This document shows positions 46,723 to 55,761 of a stretch of 64,000 nt of DNA, one piece after another. The notes under the pieces were generated by a model, which saw only the letters and a list, made by a program, of their open reading frames with translations, had not been told where the DNA came from and did no database searches. Made by a program: the position numbers and the translations under genes. Positions within the stretch are counted from its first letter, which is position 1. Each line of letters opens with the position of its first letter. This DNA comes from JACCZR01 sp035296565 (GTDB lineage: Bacteria > Actinomycetota > Thermoleophilia > Solirubrobacterales > Thermoleophilaceae): contig DATHAQ010000019.1 in assembly GCA_035296565.1 (NCBI GenBank), positions 24,178 to 88,177 on the forward strand, given 5' to 3'.

Positions 46723-46765
46723 CCAACCGGCGATACCGTTTGTGCGGTCCGTCCACCGAGGAGAG

Positions 46766-48163
46766 ATGGCCGCCACCACACCACAGACCGCCCCCGAGGC
46801 CACGCCCGGTTCGAGCGCTCTCCAGCGGCAGGCCAAGCGCCACCTCTGGATGCACTTCACGCCGATGGGCGCCTACAGGGAGGGCGAGGTGCCGATCCTC
46901 GAGCGCGGCGAGGGCTGCTACGTCTACGACGGGAAAGGCAATCGCTACCTCGACGGGCTGAGCGCGCTCTTCTGCGTCAACGCCGGGCACGGCCGCGCCG
47001 AGCTCGGCGAGGCGGCCGCCCGTCAGACAGCCGAGCTCGGCTTCTACAGCAACTGGACCTACGCCCACCCCCGGGCGGTCGAGCTTGCCGCCCGCCTCGC
47101 CGCCCTGGCGCCCGGCGACCTCAACCGCGTCTTCTTCACGAGCGGCGGCTCGGAGGCCGTCGAGTCGGCCTGGAAGATGGCCCGTGGCTACTTCAAGCTC
47201 ACGGGCGAGGCCCAGCGCACCAAGCTGATCGCCCGCGAGATCGCCTACCACGGCACTACCCTCGGCGCCCTGGCCGCGACCGGCATCACGCCGCTGCGCC
47301 AGCCCTTCGAGCCGCTGACGCCCGGCGCCTCGCACGCCCCGAACACGAACTCCTTCCGCTGGCCAGCCGACCGCGACCCCCTATGGGCGGCCGACCAGAT
47401 TGAGCACCTGATCGAGTTCGAGGGGCCCGAGACCGTGGCCGCGGTGATTCTCGAGCCGGTGCAGAACGCCGGCGGCTGCTTGCCGCCGCAGGACGGCTAC
47501 TTCCAGCGGGTGCGCGAGATCTGCGACAGGCACGGCGTCCTGCTCATCTCCGACGAGGTGATCTGCTCGTGGGGCCGCCTCGGCACCTGGTTCGGCTGCC
47601 AGCGCTACGACTTCCGGCCCGACCTGATCACGACCGCGAAAGGACTGACGTCGGCGTACGCGCCCATGGGAGCTGTGATCGCCTCCGACCGCGTCGCCGA
47701 ACCCTTCATGGAGAAGGGCAAGATGTTCACCCACGGCCTGACCTTCGGCGGCCACCCGGTTGCTGCGGCGGTGGCCATGGCGAACCTCGACATCTTCGAG
47801 CGCGAGGGGCTCAACGAGCACGTGCAGGCCAAGGAGGGCGAGTTCCGCGAGATGCTAGAGGGCCTGCGCGACCTGCCCATCGTCGGAGACGTGCGTGGCG
47901 CGGGCTTCTTCCAGGCGGTGGAGCTGGTCAAGGACCAGGAGACCAAGGAGAGCTTCAGCGCGGAGGAGTCCGAGTCGCTGCTGCGCGGCTTCCTGTCGGG
48001 AGGGCTCTACCGCCACGGCCTCATCTGCCGCGCTGACGACCGCGGCGACCCGGTGATCCAGCTCGCCCCGCCGCTGATCGCCGACAGCGAGCAGTTCGAA
48101 GAGATCGACTCGGTGCTGCGCACGGTGCTCACCGAGGCCTGGGACAAGATCGTCAAGCACTGA
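46766..48163 (+). CDS. Class III aminotransferase (omega-amine:pyruvate-type)
   Basis: A 465-aa PLP enzyme: GEGCYVYDGKGNRYLDGLSA, FFTSGGSEAVESAWKMAR, AYHGTTLGALAATG, LISDEVICSWGRLG and PLP Lys in LITTAKGLTSAYAPMG. Likely transfers amino groups from a diamine or omega-amino acid to pyruvate, given the adjacent polyamine-type transporter and alanine dehydrogenase. ATG at 46766 follows GAGGAGAG. Exact substrate is inference. Confidence 0.9.
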   Translation: MAATTPQTAPEATPGSSALQRQAKRHLWMHFTPMGAYREGEVPILERGEGCYVYDGKGNRYLDGLSALFCVNAGHGRAELGEAAARQTAELGFYSNWTYAHPRAVELAARLAALAPGDLNRVFFTSGGSEAVESAWKMARGYFKLTGEAQRTKLIAREIAYHGTTLGALAATGITPLRQPFEPLTPGASHAPNTNSFRWPADRDPLWAADQIEHLIEFEGPETVAAVILEPVQNAGGCLPPQDGYFQRVREICDRHGVLLISDEVICSWGRLGTWFGCQRYDFRPDLITTAKGLTSAYAPMGAVIASDRVAEPFMEKGKMFTHGLTFGGHPVAAAVAMANLDIFEREGLNEHVQAKEGEFREMLEGLRDLPIVGDVRGAGFFQAVELVKDQETKESFSAEESESLLRGFLSGGLYRHGLICRADDRGDPVIQLAPPLIADSEQFEEIDSVLRTVLTEAWDKIVKH

Positions 48164-48167
48164 ACCC

Positions 48168-48329
48168 GTGCTGACCGTCCGCGCCCTGGTCGCCGAGATG
48201 GACCTCGAGCTCGCCGCCGGGGAGGCCGGCGCGGAAGCCCCGGCGCGCTGGGTGCACACGGGCGGCGCGCGAGCTGGCCTGCGCGGAGCTGATGGCCTCG
48301 TGAGGGTTGAGGCCGGAGCGCTGCGATGA
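48168..48329 (+). pseudogene. Remnant of a PucR-family transcriptional regulator
   Basis: A 53-codon frame starting GTG at 48168 encodes LTVRALVAEMDLELAAGEAG and then PARWVHTGG, the opening of the PucR N-terminal domain (normally LTVRxLL...LAAGExG...PVRWVH of a protein of 400-500 aa). After RWVH the match stops. In the +1 frame the next codons read ARELACAELMAS then a stop, which could be the original C-terminus. The gene appears internally deleted. Its last codon overlaps the ald ATG. Confidence 0.65.
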
Positions 48330-49465
48330 GGGTCGGCGTCCCCGCCGAGATCATGGAGGACGAGTACCGCGTGGCTATCACGCCCGCGGGAGTGCGGGAG
48401 CTGACCGAGCGCGGCCACGAAGTGCTCATCCAGGCGGGCGCCGGCCTGGGCAGCACGATTCCCGACACGGAGTACGAGGCCCAAGGGGCGCGGATGCTCG
48501 CCGACGCCGTCGAGGTGTTCGAGCAGGCCGAACTGCTGCTGGGGGTCAAGGAGCCGCACCCGGCCGAAGTGGCGCTGCTGCGGCCCGACCACACGCTGTT
48601 CACCTACCTGCACCTGGCCCCAGACCCAGAGCTGACGCGCGGGCTGGTCGAGTCCGGCGCCACCTGCTTGGCCTACGAGACGGTGACCGACGCCGAGGGC
48701 CGCCTGCCGCTGCTCGCCCCCATGAGCGAGGTGGCGGGCAAGATCGCCACCCAGGCCGGTGCCTTCTTCCTTGAGCGCCCCCTGGGGGGCCGCGGAGTAC
48801 TTCTGGGCGGCGTGCCCGGCGTGCCGGCCTCGAACGTGATGGTCATCGGTGGGGGCGTGGTGGGCTTCAACGCCGCCGCGATCGCGATCGGGATGGAGGC
48901 CGACGTGTTCGTCTTCGACCGCGACCTCGACCGCCTCCGCGAGCTCGACGTCCTCTTCGCCGGGCGCGCCTCCACGGTCCACTCCTCGACCCTCTCCATC
49001 GAGGAGATGCTGCCGCGTGTGGACCTCGTCATCGGCGCGGTCCTGGTGCAAGGCGCCCGGGCGCCCTACGTGATCAAGCGCGACCAGCTCAAGCTGATGC
49101 GCGAGCGCGCGGTACTGGTGGACGTGGCCATCGACCAAGGCGGCTGCTTCGAGACCTCGCATCCCACCACGCACTCAGACCCCACCTTCGTGGTGGACGG
49201 CGTGACCCACTACTGCGTGACCAACATGCCCGGCGCCGTGCCCGTCACCGCCACCTTCGCCCTGACCAACGCCACCCTGCCCTACGTGCTCGCCCTGGCC
49301 GACCACGGAGTCCGCGGTGCCATCGCGCAGGACGCCGGCCTGGGACCGGGGGTAAACGTGGCCGCCGGGCGCGTCACCCACCCGGCCGTCGCCGAGGGCA
49401 CCCGCACCGACTACACCCCCCTCGACGAAGTACTCCAGGAGGAGAGTGCATGGCAAGCACGCTGA
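48326..49465 (+). CDS. ald: Alanine dehydrogenase
   Basis: A 379-aa NAD enzyme for reversible oxidative deamination of L-alanine to pyruvate and ammonia. MRVGVPAEIMEDEYRVAITP with the catalytic-region Lys/Arg, LLGVKEPHPAE, the NAD site VMVIGGGVVGFNAAAIAIGM, and VDVAIDQGGCFETSHPTTH. Length typical. Next to an aminotransferase that should produce alanine, so it may recycle it. Confidence 0.95.
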   Translation: MRVGVPAEIMEDEYRVAITPAGVRELTERGHEVLIQAGAGLGSTIPDTEYEAQGARMLADAVEVFEQAELLLGVKEPHPAEVALLRPDHTLFTYLHLAPDPELTRGLVESGATCLAYETVTDAEGRLPLLAPMSEVAGKIATQAGAFFLERPLGGRGVLLGGVPGVPASNVMVIGGGVVGFNAAAIAIGMEADVFVFDRDLDRLRELDVLFAGRASTVHSSTLSIEEMLPRVDLVIGAVLVQGARAPYVIKRDQLKLMRERAVLVDVAIDQGGCFETSHPTTHSDPTFVVDGVTHYCVTNMPGAVPVTATFALTNATLPYVLALADHGVRGAIAQDAGLGPGVNVAAGRVTHPAVAEGTRTDYTPLDEVLQEESAWQAR

Positions 49466-49518
49466 CAAGCTCCGGGACTTCATCGACGGCGAAGCAGGTG
49501 ATGGCCTCGCTGGCCTGA
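49450..49518 (+). pseudogene. Probable collapsed aldehyde dehydrogenase remnant
   Basis: An ATG at 49450 with AGGAGGAGAG upstream encodes MASTLT; after a one-base shift the sequence reads KLRDFIDGEA, like the start of aldehyde dehydrogenases. The original frame ends KQVMASLA and a stop, like their C-terminus. Only about 69 bp remain of a gene that would be about 1.4 kb. The match is short, so the call is tentative. Confidence 0.4.
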
Positions 49519-49524
49519 GGGCGC

Positions 49525-50700
49525 TCAGGGGAGCCGGTCGCTCAGCCAGCCGCGCTCCCAGGCCTCCTCTCCGGCCGCCCGGCCGAGGCCGATGAGCCGC
49601 TCGATGAAGTCCGAGTCGAACAGCAGGTAGCTCTGCAGCTCCGCCTGCTGGCTGCCCTGGCGGCCGAGCAGGCGGTCGAGGATCGCGAAGTCCGACAGGG
49701 CGCGCAAAGGGCCGCCGTACTGCTCGCGCAGCGTCTGGGCCGCGGTCCTTCCGAGGACCCCGTGGCGGTCGGGGCCGGCGAAGATGTAGTCGTAACGCCG
49801 CCGGCGGCCGAGGCGCTCCTGCCCGGTGGCGATCAGAATCTCGTTCACCCGCACCAGCGAGTGCAGGTCCTCGATCACCGAGTCGTTGAGGGTCGCCTGA
49901 AGGACGTGCAGGGCCGCGTCGTCGAAGTCCGGCTTGCGGGCGTCGTCGCCTTCGCGGGCCGCAGGATGGCGCGGCGGGTCGGTCCCGACGATCACCAGCG
50001 CGTCGACGCCGATGGACAGGGCGGGCCGGATGGGGGTATTGAGGCGGGTCCCGCCGTCCCAGTACCACCCCTCGGCCTCGGTCGGCCGGCGGATACGGGT
50101 GGGAGGAAAGAAGATGGGGATCGAGCTGGAGGCGATCACGTGATCGCCCTCCACCTGGGCCCGCACGTAGCGAATGCCCTTCTTGTCGTCATTCGGCGGC
50201 AGCGCCACGTCGCCGTCGGCCGCCAGGAACACGACGCTCCCCCCGCTGGTGGCGGCGGTGGCCACGACCCCCACCGCCCGCAGCTCGCCTGCGTCGATGT
50301 TCGCGGAGATCTGGCGCCAGTCTCCGACCGCGGCGTCGAGCACCTCCGGGAAGCGGCCGAAGGTCGCGATGCTGCCCGAGCCCGTCTCGAGGTAGGCGAT
50401 CCTCCCCGCGTAGCCCAGGAGGGCGGGCACGGCGGTGAGCGCCAGCGGACCCATGAGCGCGGCCTTGTCCAGCGAGCCCCAGAAGTCCAGCAGGGCCCGG
50501 GTGGCCTGCTCGGCTCCGAGGTGGAGCTTGGCGGCGAGGAAGGCAGCGTTGATGGCGCCGGCGCTGGTGCCGACCAGCACGCTCGGGCGCATCTCGCGCT
50601 CCTCGAGCCTCGGCAGCAGCGCCGCGAGCGCGCCCGCCTCGTACGCGCCGCGCGCCCCCGCGCCCGCGATCACCAGCCCGACAGTTTGCCGCTCAGGCAT
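49525..50700 (-). CDS. Patatin-like phospholipase
   Basis: A 391-aa acyl hydrolase: GLVIAGAGARGAYEAGAL (oxyanion loop), VGTSAGAINAAF (nucleophile Ser), and WYWDGGTRLNTPI (catalytic Asp in DGG). Acts on lipid acyl esters. No signal peptide. ATG at 50700 chosen over a longer frame because it places the glycine loop at the usual distance from the N-terminus. Divergent from the SGNH hydrolase by 82 nt. Confidence 0.9.
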   Translation of the reverse strand: MPERQTVGLVIAGAGARGAYEAGALAALLPRLEEREMRPSVLVGTSAGAINAAFLAAKLHLGAEQATRALLDFWGSLDKAALMGPLALTAVPALLGYAGRIAYLETGSGSIATFGRFPEVLDAAVGDWRQISANIDAGELRAVGVVATAATSGGSVVFLAADGDVALPPNDDKKGIRYVRAQVEGDHVIASSSIPIFFPPTRIRRPTEAEGWYWDGGTRLNTPIRPALSIGVDALVIVGTDPPRHPAAREGDDARKPDFDDAALHVLQATLNDSVIEDLHSLVRVNEILIATGQERLGRRRRYDYIFAGPDRHGVLGRTAAQTLREQYGGPLRALSDFAILDRLLGRQGSQQAELQSYLLFDSDFIERLIGLGRAAGEEAWERGWLSDRLP

Positions 50701-50782
50701 GCCGCGGTAGACCCTATCCCCGGCGTTTGGTCGCGCCAGCCGCGGGGTACCTTGGCTCACCGTCTCAGGGAGGGTTGCTGAA

Positions 50783-51640
50783 GTGAGCTCGCTGCGTCAG
50801 AGGCGCGCGCTGGTGGTCGCCACCGCGCTCACGCTCATCCTCGTCTTCTCGGCGCCGGCGGCTGCGCTGGCCGATGAGTACGTCGGCCTCGGGGACTCCT
50901 ATGCGGCCGGGCCGCTGATCCCCGCCCAGGTACCGCCCCTGGGCTGCCTGAAGTCGAACAACAACTACGCGAACCTGGCCGCGCGACAGACCGGCTACTC
51001 GCTCACCGACGCCAGCTGCTCGGGAGCCGAGACGGAGGACATGACGCAGACCCAGAACGTCTCGCCCAGGCCGAACCCGCCCCAGTTCGACTCGCTGCGG
51101 GCCGACACGGACGCCGTGACGGTGACCATCGGCGGAAACGACATCGGGTTCTCGGAGATCCTCGACCGCTGCACAAGCACAACGCCACAAGGCTCGCCGT
51201 GCAAGGACTACTACACGCGCGACGGCGGCGACGAGATCAGCGATCGCATCGCCGCGACGGCTCCGAAGGTGGCGGCGGTCTTGCAGGGGATCCACAGCCG
51301 CTCCCCCGCGGCGCGGGTCGCCGTGGTCAACTACGCCGCCATCTTCCCCGAGACCGGGACGGGCTGCTACCCGCAGATGCCGGTCGCCCGGGGCGACGTG
51401 CCCTACCTGCGCGAGAAGCAGAAGGAGCTGAACGGGATGCTCGCCGCTCAGGCGGCGGCAAACGGGACCGCCGTTGTCGACTGGTACACCGCCAGCATCG
51501 GCCACGACGCTTGCAAGCCGCCTGTCGTGCGCTGGGTCGAGCCGATGGTCCCCGTGAACGCCGCCGCCCCGGTCCACCCCAATCTCGGAGGCATGGCCGG
51601 CGTCGCACCGCTGGTTGCGGGAGCCGTTCGCGGCGACTGA
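50783..51640 (+). CDS. Secreted SGNH/GDSL hydrolase
   Basis: A 285-aa exported esterase/lipase: signal segment ALVVATALTLILVFSAPAAALA, block I YVGLGDSYAAGPLIP (Ser), block III TIGGNDIGF (Asn), block V VHPNLGGMAG (His). Resembles actinobacterial secreted lipases. GTG start with AGGGAGG about 9 nt upstream. Confidence 0.9.
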   Translation: MSSLRQRRALVVATALTLILVFSAPAAALADEYVGLGDSYAAGPLIPAQVPPLGCLKSNNNYANLAARQTGYSLTDASCSGAETEDMTQTQNVSPRPNPPQFDSLRADTDAVTVTIGGNDIGFSEILDRCTSTTPQGSPCKDYYTRDGGDEISDRIAATAPKVAAVLQGIHSRSPAARVAVVNYAAIFPETGTGCYPQMPVARGDVPYLREKQKELNGMLAAQAAANGTAVVDWYTASIGHDACKPPVVRWVEPMVPVNAAAPVHPNLGGMAGVAPLVAGAVRGD

Positions 51641-51699
51641 CACAGCGAGCCGCCGAACGAGGAGGGGCCGCTCGAACCGGTCTGTGTAGCGTCTGACCC

Positions 51700-52431
51700 A
51701 TCGGACGCCTCGAGCAGCTCGACCTAGGCCTCAAGCTCGACAAGCACGAGTACGAGGAACGCCTGGCGGCGGCCGAGCGGCGCCTTGCCGAGCTGCGGCT
51801 GGACTTCGGGGGAAAGCTGGGCGACGAGCGGCTCGGCCCGCCGGTCTGCGCGCTGTGCGAGGGCTGGGACGCCTCGGGGAAGGGGGGCGCAATCAAGCGC
51901 CTTGTGGCTCCGCTCGACCTGCGGCACGTGCGCGTGGCCCAGTTCAGCGCCCCGACGCCCGACGAGAAGCGCCACCACTTCCTCTGGCGCTTTTGGGACG
52001 ACCTGCCGGGATGGGGCGGGATGGCCGTGTTCGACCGCACCTGGTACGGCCGCGTGCTGGTCGAGCGGGTGGAGGGCTTCGCCGCCGAGGACGAGTGGAA
52101 GCGCGCCTACGGCGAGATCGTCGACTTTGAGCGCATGAACGCCGTCGAGGGCATGGTCTTCGTGAAGTTCTGGCTGCACGTCTCCGAGGAGGAGCAGCTC
52201 AAGCGCTTCCGCAAACGGGAGAAGGAACCGCTGAAGTCCTGGAAGCTGACCGAGGAGGACTGGCGCAACCGCGAGAAGCGCGGCGCCTACGAGGCGGCGG
52301 TCGAGGAGATGCTCGAGCGCACCGACCACGAACAGGGCCCCTGGACGCTGGTCGAGGGCGACAACAAGCGCTTCGCGCGGGTGAAGGTGATCGAGACGGT
52401 CATCGCCGCCATGGAGGCCGCGAGGCGCTAG
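51700..52431 (+). CDS. ppk2: Polyphosphate kinase 2 family protein, apparent ATC start
   Basis: A 243-aa PPK2-type kinase that uses polyphosphate to phosphorylate nucleotides. Walker A EGWDASGKGGAIKRLV, then HVRVAQFSAPTPDEKRHHFL, the lid FDRTWYGRVLVERVEGF and KSWKLTEEDWRNREKR. The frame is open from a TGA at 51694; between it and the Walker A there is no ATG, GTG or TTG. The family start MGRL aligns with ATC GGA CGC CTC at 51700, so ATC is the likely start, or the start codon is mutated. The GTG at 51904 would remove the P-loop. Confidence 0.82.
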   Translation: MGRLEQLDLGLKLDKHEYEERLAAAERRLAELRLDFGGKLGDERLGPPVCALCEGWDASGKGGAIKRLVAPLDLRHVRVAQFSAPTPDEKRHHFLWRFWDDLPGWGGMAVFDRTWYGRVLVERVEGFAAEDEWKRAYGEIVDFERMNAVEGMVFVKFWLHVSEEEQLKRFRKREKEPLKSWKLTEEDWRNREKRGAYEAAVEEMLERTDHEQGPWTLVEGDNKRFARVKVIETVIAAMEAARR

Positions 52432-52484
52432 CGGAGGAGGGCAGGCCGAGCGTCGGTCGGCCGAGCACCGCTCGCTCGGCCCCC

Positions 52485-53108
52485 CTAGCGGCCCTGGCCG
52501 CCGTTGGGAAACAGGCGGTGGTTGGGCACCTCGCTGCGGTCGCGGACGACCTCCGCCGGACTCTTCTTGGTGTCGACGAACAGGCAGAAGTGGCGCGTGC
52601 GGTCGTCGCGCGCGATGCAGGTGCGGAAGTAGCCCTCGCTGAGGCGGTAGGTGTTCGCCGTCTCGCGGTTGCGGATCAGCTCGGGGTCGCGACTGTGGGC
52701 CACGTACTCGCTCACCGCGGCGGCGTTGCGCTCGGTGGCCTCCGTCTCGGAGACCACGACCGGGCGGTTGCCCAGACCCGCCGCGATGACCCCGACGAGC
52801 CCCACGGCCAGCAGTGCCGTGCCCACGCGGTCGTTGAGCACCTCGCGCTCCACCTGCGGCAGCGAGCCGGGGCGCCGTGCGGCCAGACGCCGGGTGAGCA
52901 GTGGCGAAACCACCGCGATCAGGAAGAGGTTCCCGAAGGTGGCGAAGATGACCGGGGCGACGGGGTCCTTGAACTCGAAGCCCACGGGCGACAGCCGGTA
53001 GAGCACGAAGCCGTCGACGAGCGTGAGCACCACGAAGGCCGGCCAGAGCATCGCTCCGCGGAGGCGCCAGCGCGCTCGCGCCACCCAGAAGCGCTGTTCG
53101 CCGGCCAT
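52485..53108 (-). CDS. Membrane protein of unknown function
   Basis: A 207-aa protein with three to four hydrophobic segments (AMLWPAFVVLTLVDGFVLYRL, VIFATFGNLFLIAVVSPLL, ALLAVGLVGVIAAGLG) and a C-terminal extracytoplasmic part with YRLSEGYFRTCIARDDRTRHFCLFVDT containing two Cys. Family not recognised. ATG at 53108; divergent from lipB by 36 nt. Confidence 0.7.
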   Translation of the reverse strand: MAGEQRFWVARARWRLRGAMLWPAFVVLTLVDGFVLYRLSPVGFEFKDPVAPVIFATFGNLFLIAVVSPLLTRRLAARRPGSLPQVEREVLNDRVGTALLAVGLVGVIAAGLGNRPVVVSETEATERNAAAVSEYVAHSRDPELIRNRETANTYRLSEGYFRTCIARDDRTRHFCLFVDTKKSPAEVVRDRSEVPNHRLFPNGGQGR

Positions 53109-53144
53109 GCGCCGAGGGTAGTCCGGGCAACTACCATCCAAGAC

Positions 53145-53831
53145 GTGCGGGAGCTCTGGGTAGCGCAGCTCGGAAAGGTCGCCTACGACGAGGCGACGGC
53201 GCTCCAGGAGCGGCTTCGCGCCAAGCGCCAGGCCGGCCAGCTGCCCGACGTGCTCCTGCTTCTCGAGCATCCGCCCCTGCTCACCAAGGGCCGGCGCACC
53301 GAACCCTCGGATCTGCCCATGGGCGAGAGCTGGTATGAGCTGCAGGGCATCGAGGTGGCTGAGGCCGACCGCGGCGGGCGCGTGACCTATCACTGCCCGG
53401 GCCAGCTCGTCGGCTACCCCATCGTTGGCGTGAGCGACGTGCCCGCGTACGTGGTCGCACTGGAGCGCGCGATGGTCAACGCGCTTGCCGGTGAGGGGAT
53501 CACCGCCGAGGCGCCCCACGCCCTCACCGGGGTGTGGGCCGGCGGCGCCAAGATCGGCTCGATCGGCGTGCACGTCTCCCGCGGGGTCACCACGCACGGC
53601 TTCGCGCTGAACGTGGATTGCGACCTCCAGCCCTTCGAGTTCATCGTGCCCTGCGGCCTCACGAACGTGCGCATGACGTCGGTGCTCAAGGAGACGGGCA
53701 TGCCCGGGCGAATGCCGTGCCTGCGCAAGGAGATCGCCTACCGAGTGGCCGAGGCCCTGGGCCGCCGTCAGCGGCTCGTCTCGCTGGACCGGCTATCACG
53801 ATCGAGCGAGCGCGAGGCCCTTCCGGCGTGA
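53145..53831 (+). CDS. lipB: Octanoyltransferase LipB
   Basis: A 228-aa enzyme moving octanoyl from acyl carrier protein to lipoyl domains. Motifs: LLLEHPPLLTKGRRT, RGGRVTYHCPGQLVGYP, Lys in GAKIGSIGVHVSRGVTTHG and Cys in VPCGLTNVRMTSV, forming the catalytic Cys-Lys pair. GTG start; the stop overlaps lipA (GTGA). Serves the E2 at 37483-38886. Confidence 0.95.
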   Translation: MRELWVAQLGKVAYDEATALQERLRAKRQAGQLPDVLLLLEHPPLLTKGRRTEPSDLPMGESWYELQGIEVAEADRGGRVTYHCPGQLVGYPIVGVSDVPAYVVALERAMVNALAGEGITAEAPHALTGVWAGGAKIGSIGVHVSRGVTTHGFALNVDCDLQPFEFIVPCGLTNVRMTSVLKETGMPGRMPCLRKEIAYRVAEALGRRQRLVSLDRLSRSSEREALPA

Positions 53832-54763
53832 GCACACGCTCCCGCGCACATCCGGGCGGGGCCCGGGTGCTCGAGATGCCCGAGGGTCTGGCCTTCGGTG
53901 AGCGCAAGCCCTCCTGGTTCAAGGTGCAGGCGCCGGGGGGCGACCGCTATCGCGAGCTGCGCCGCATGGTCGACGGCGAGGGCCTGAACACGGTCTGCCA
54001 AGAGGCCGCCTGCCCCAACATCGGCGAGTGCTGGTCCAAGGGCGCCGCGACGTTCATGATCCTCGGCGACACCTGCACCCGGCGCTGCGGCTTCTGCAAC
54101 GTCAAGACGGGCAAGCCCACCCAGCACGACCCGCTCGAGCCGCTGCGGGTGGCGCAGTCTGTCAAGCGCATGGGGCTCCGCCACGCGGTCATCACCTCGG
54201 TCGACCGCGACGACCTCCCGGACCTCGGTGCGAGCGTCTTCGTCGGCGTGGTGCGCTCCATCCGGCGGATGGCGCCAGGCTGCAAGGTGGAGCTGCTCAC
54301 CCCCGACTTCCGAGGCCAGGAGATGCCGCTCGCGCGGGTGATAGCCGAGCGGCCCGACGTCTTCAACCACAACGTCGAGACCGTGCCGCGGCTCTACCCG
54401 CTCGCGCGCCGCGGCTCCAGCTTCCTGCGCTCCTGCCGGGTGTTGCGCAACGCGAAGGAGCTCGGCGGCGACGAGGTGGCCACCAAGTCCGGCCTGATGA
54501 CGGGTCTGGGGGAGAGCCGCGAGGAGATGATCGACGCCTTCGGCGTGCTGCGCGAGCACGGCGTCGAGATCCTCACCGTCGGCCAATACCTGCGCCCCAC
54601 GCGCGACCACCTGCCGGTGGTGCGCTACTGGCATCCCGAGGAGTTCGCCGACCTCGAGCGCGAGGCCTACAGGATGGGCTTCGACGCCGTGGCCGCGGGG
54701 CCGTTGGTGCGCTCGAGCTACCAGGCCGAGCAGACCCTCGAGCAGGCCGCGGCCTCCCGCTGA
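53828..54763 (+). CDS. lipA: Lipoyl synthase LipA
   Basis: A 311-aa radical SAM enzyme inserting two sulfurs into octanoyl groups. Auxiliary cluster cysteines CQEAACPNIGEC, radical SAM cluster CTRRCGFC, and the C-terminal RSSY motif. Substrate loop GLGESREEMIDAF and VGQYLRPTRDHLPV present. GTG start overlaps lipB; the two form one operon. Confidence 0.96.
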   Translation: MSTRSRAHPGGARVLEMPEGLAFGERKPSWFKVQAPGGDRYRELRRMVDGEGLNTVCQEAACPNIGECWSKGAATFMILGDTCTRRCGFCNVKTGKPTQHDPLEPLRVAQSVKRMGLRHAVITSVDRDDLPDLGASVFVGVVRSIRRMAPGCKVELLTPDFRGQEMPLARVIAERPDVFNHNVETVPRLYPLARRGSSFLRSCRVLRNAKELGGDEVATKSGLMTGLGESREEMIDAFGVLREHGVEILTVGQYLRPTRDHLPVVRYWHPEEFADLEREAYRMGFDAVAAGPLVRSSYQAEQTLEQAAASR

Positions 54764-54768
54764 GCGGG

Positions 54769-55761
54769 ATGCGCCGCGGGGTGCTGGCGCTCTGCGTGGC
54801 CGCGGCGGCCGGGAGCGCCGCGGTGGCCCTGGCCGCGACCGGGGGCGGAGGGCCCGGCCCGGCGGGCGGCGCGCGCACGGGAGCGTGGAGCGCCCTGCGC
54901 GACGCGCCGTCGGCCCGCACCGAGGTCGCTTCCGCGCGCATCGGGCGCTCGATCTACGTCGTGGGCGGCTTCGATCGCAGCTCGGGCACCACGGTCGGGA
55001 CGCTCGAGCGCTACGACATCCGGCGTAACCGCTGGCGGCGGCTGCGCTCGCTACCCGTTGGGGTCAACCACCCGACGGCCGTCGCCCATCGTGGTCGCCT
55101 GTTCGTGCACGGCGGCTACCGCGCCCGGCGCAGTCTCGGGAGCGCGACCGCCCGGCTGTGGGTCTATGACCCACGGCGCAACCGTTGGAACCGGCTGCCC
55201 TCCTCGCCCACGCCGCGCGCCGCTCACGCCGTGGGGGTGGTCGGCGGCCGGCTGTACGCCGCGGGCGGCGCCAACGACCGCGGCTCGCTGCGCACCATGG
55301 ACGTCTACAGCTTCGGCCGCCGGCGCTGGGCGCGGGGGCCGAGCTTCCCCGGGCCGGCGCGCGACCACACCACCGGGGCCGCCGCCGGCGGGCGCTTCTA
55401 TGTGCTGGCCGGACGACAGGGGGCAAAGGGCAACTTCAAGGTGGCCGAGAGCTATGACCCCCGGCTGCGCCGCTGGTCGCGCCTGCCCGACATGCGACGC
55501 GCCCGGGGCGGCATCGCGGCCGCGGTCGTCCGGGGCCGGATCGTGGTCTTCGGCGGCGAGGACTTCGCAACGGGGCGGACGATCGAGCGCGTCGAGCTCC
55601 TCGACCCGCGCCGGCGCCGCTGGTACGACCTGCCGGACATGCGCTCTCCCCGCCACGGGCTCGGCGGCGTATCGCTCGGGCGTCGTGTCTACTCGGTCTC
55701 GGGTGGCCCGAAGCCCGGCTTTCACTTCTCGCGGACGATCGAGTTCCTCGACCTTCGCTAG
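54769..55761 (+). CDS. Secreted kelch-repeat protein
   Basis: A 330-aa protein with a signal segment (GVLALCVAAAAGSAAVALAA) and about six kelch blades, each with GG followed by Tyr and Trp positions: IYVVGGFDRSS, LFVHGGYRARR, LYAAGGANDRG, FYVLAGRQGA, IVVFGGEDFA, VYSVSGGPKP. Beta-propeller; binding partner unknown. 5 nt after the lipA stop. Confidence 0.88.
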   Translation: MRRGVLALCVAAAAGSAAVALAATGGGGPGPAGGARTGAWSALRDAPSARTEVASARIGRSIYVVGGFDRSSGTTVGTLERYDIRRNRWRRLRSLPVGVNHPTAVAHRGRLFVHGGYRARRSLGSATARLWVYDPRRNRWNRLPSSPTPRAAHAVGVVGGRLYAAGGANDRGSLRTMDVYSFGRRRWARGPSFPGPARDHTTGAAAGGRFYVLAGRQGAKGNFKVAESYDPRLRRWSRLPDMRRARGGIAAAVVRGRIVVFGGEDFATGRTIERVELLDPRRRRWYDLPDMRSPRHGLGGVSLGRRVYSVSGGPKPGFHFSRTIEFLDLR

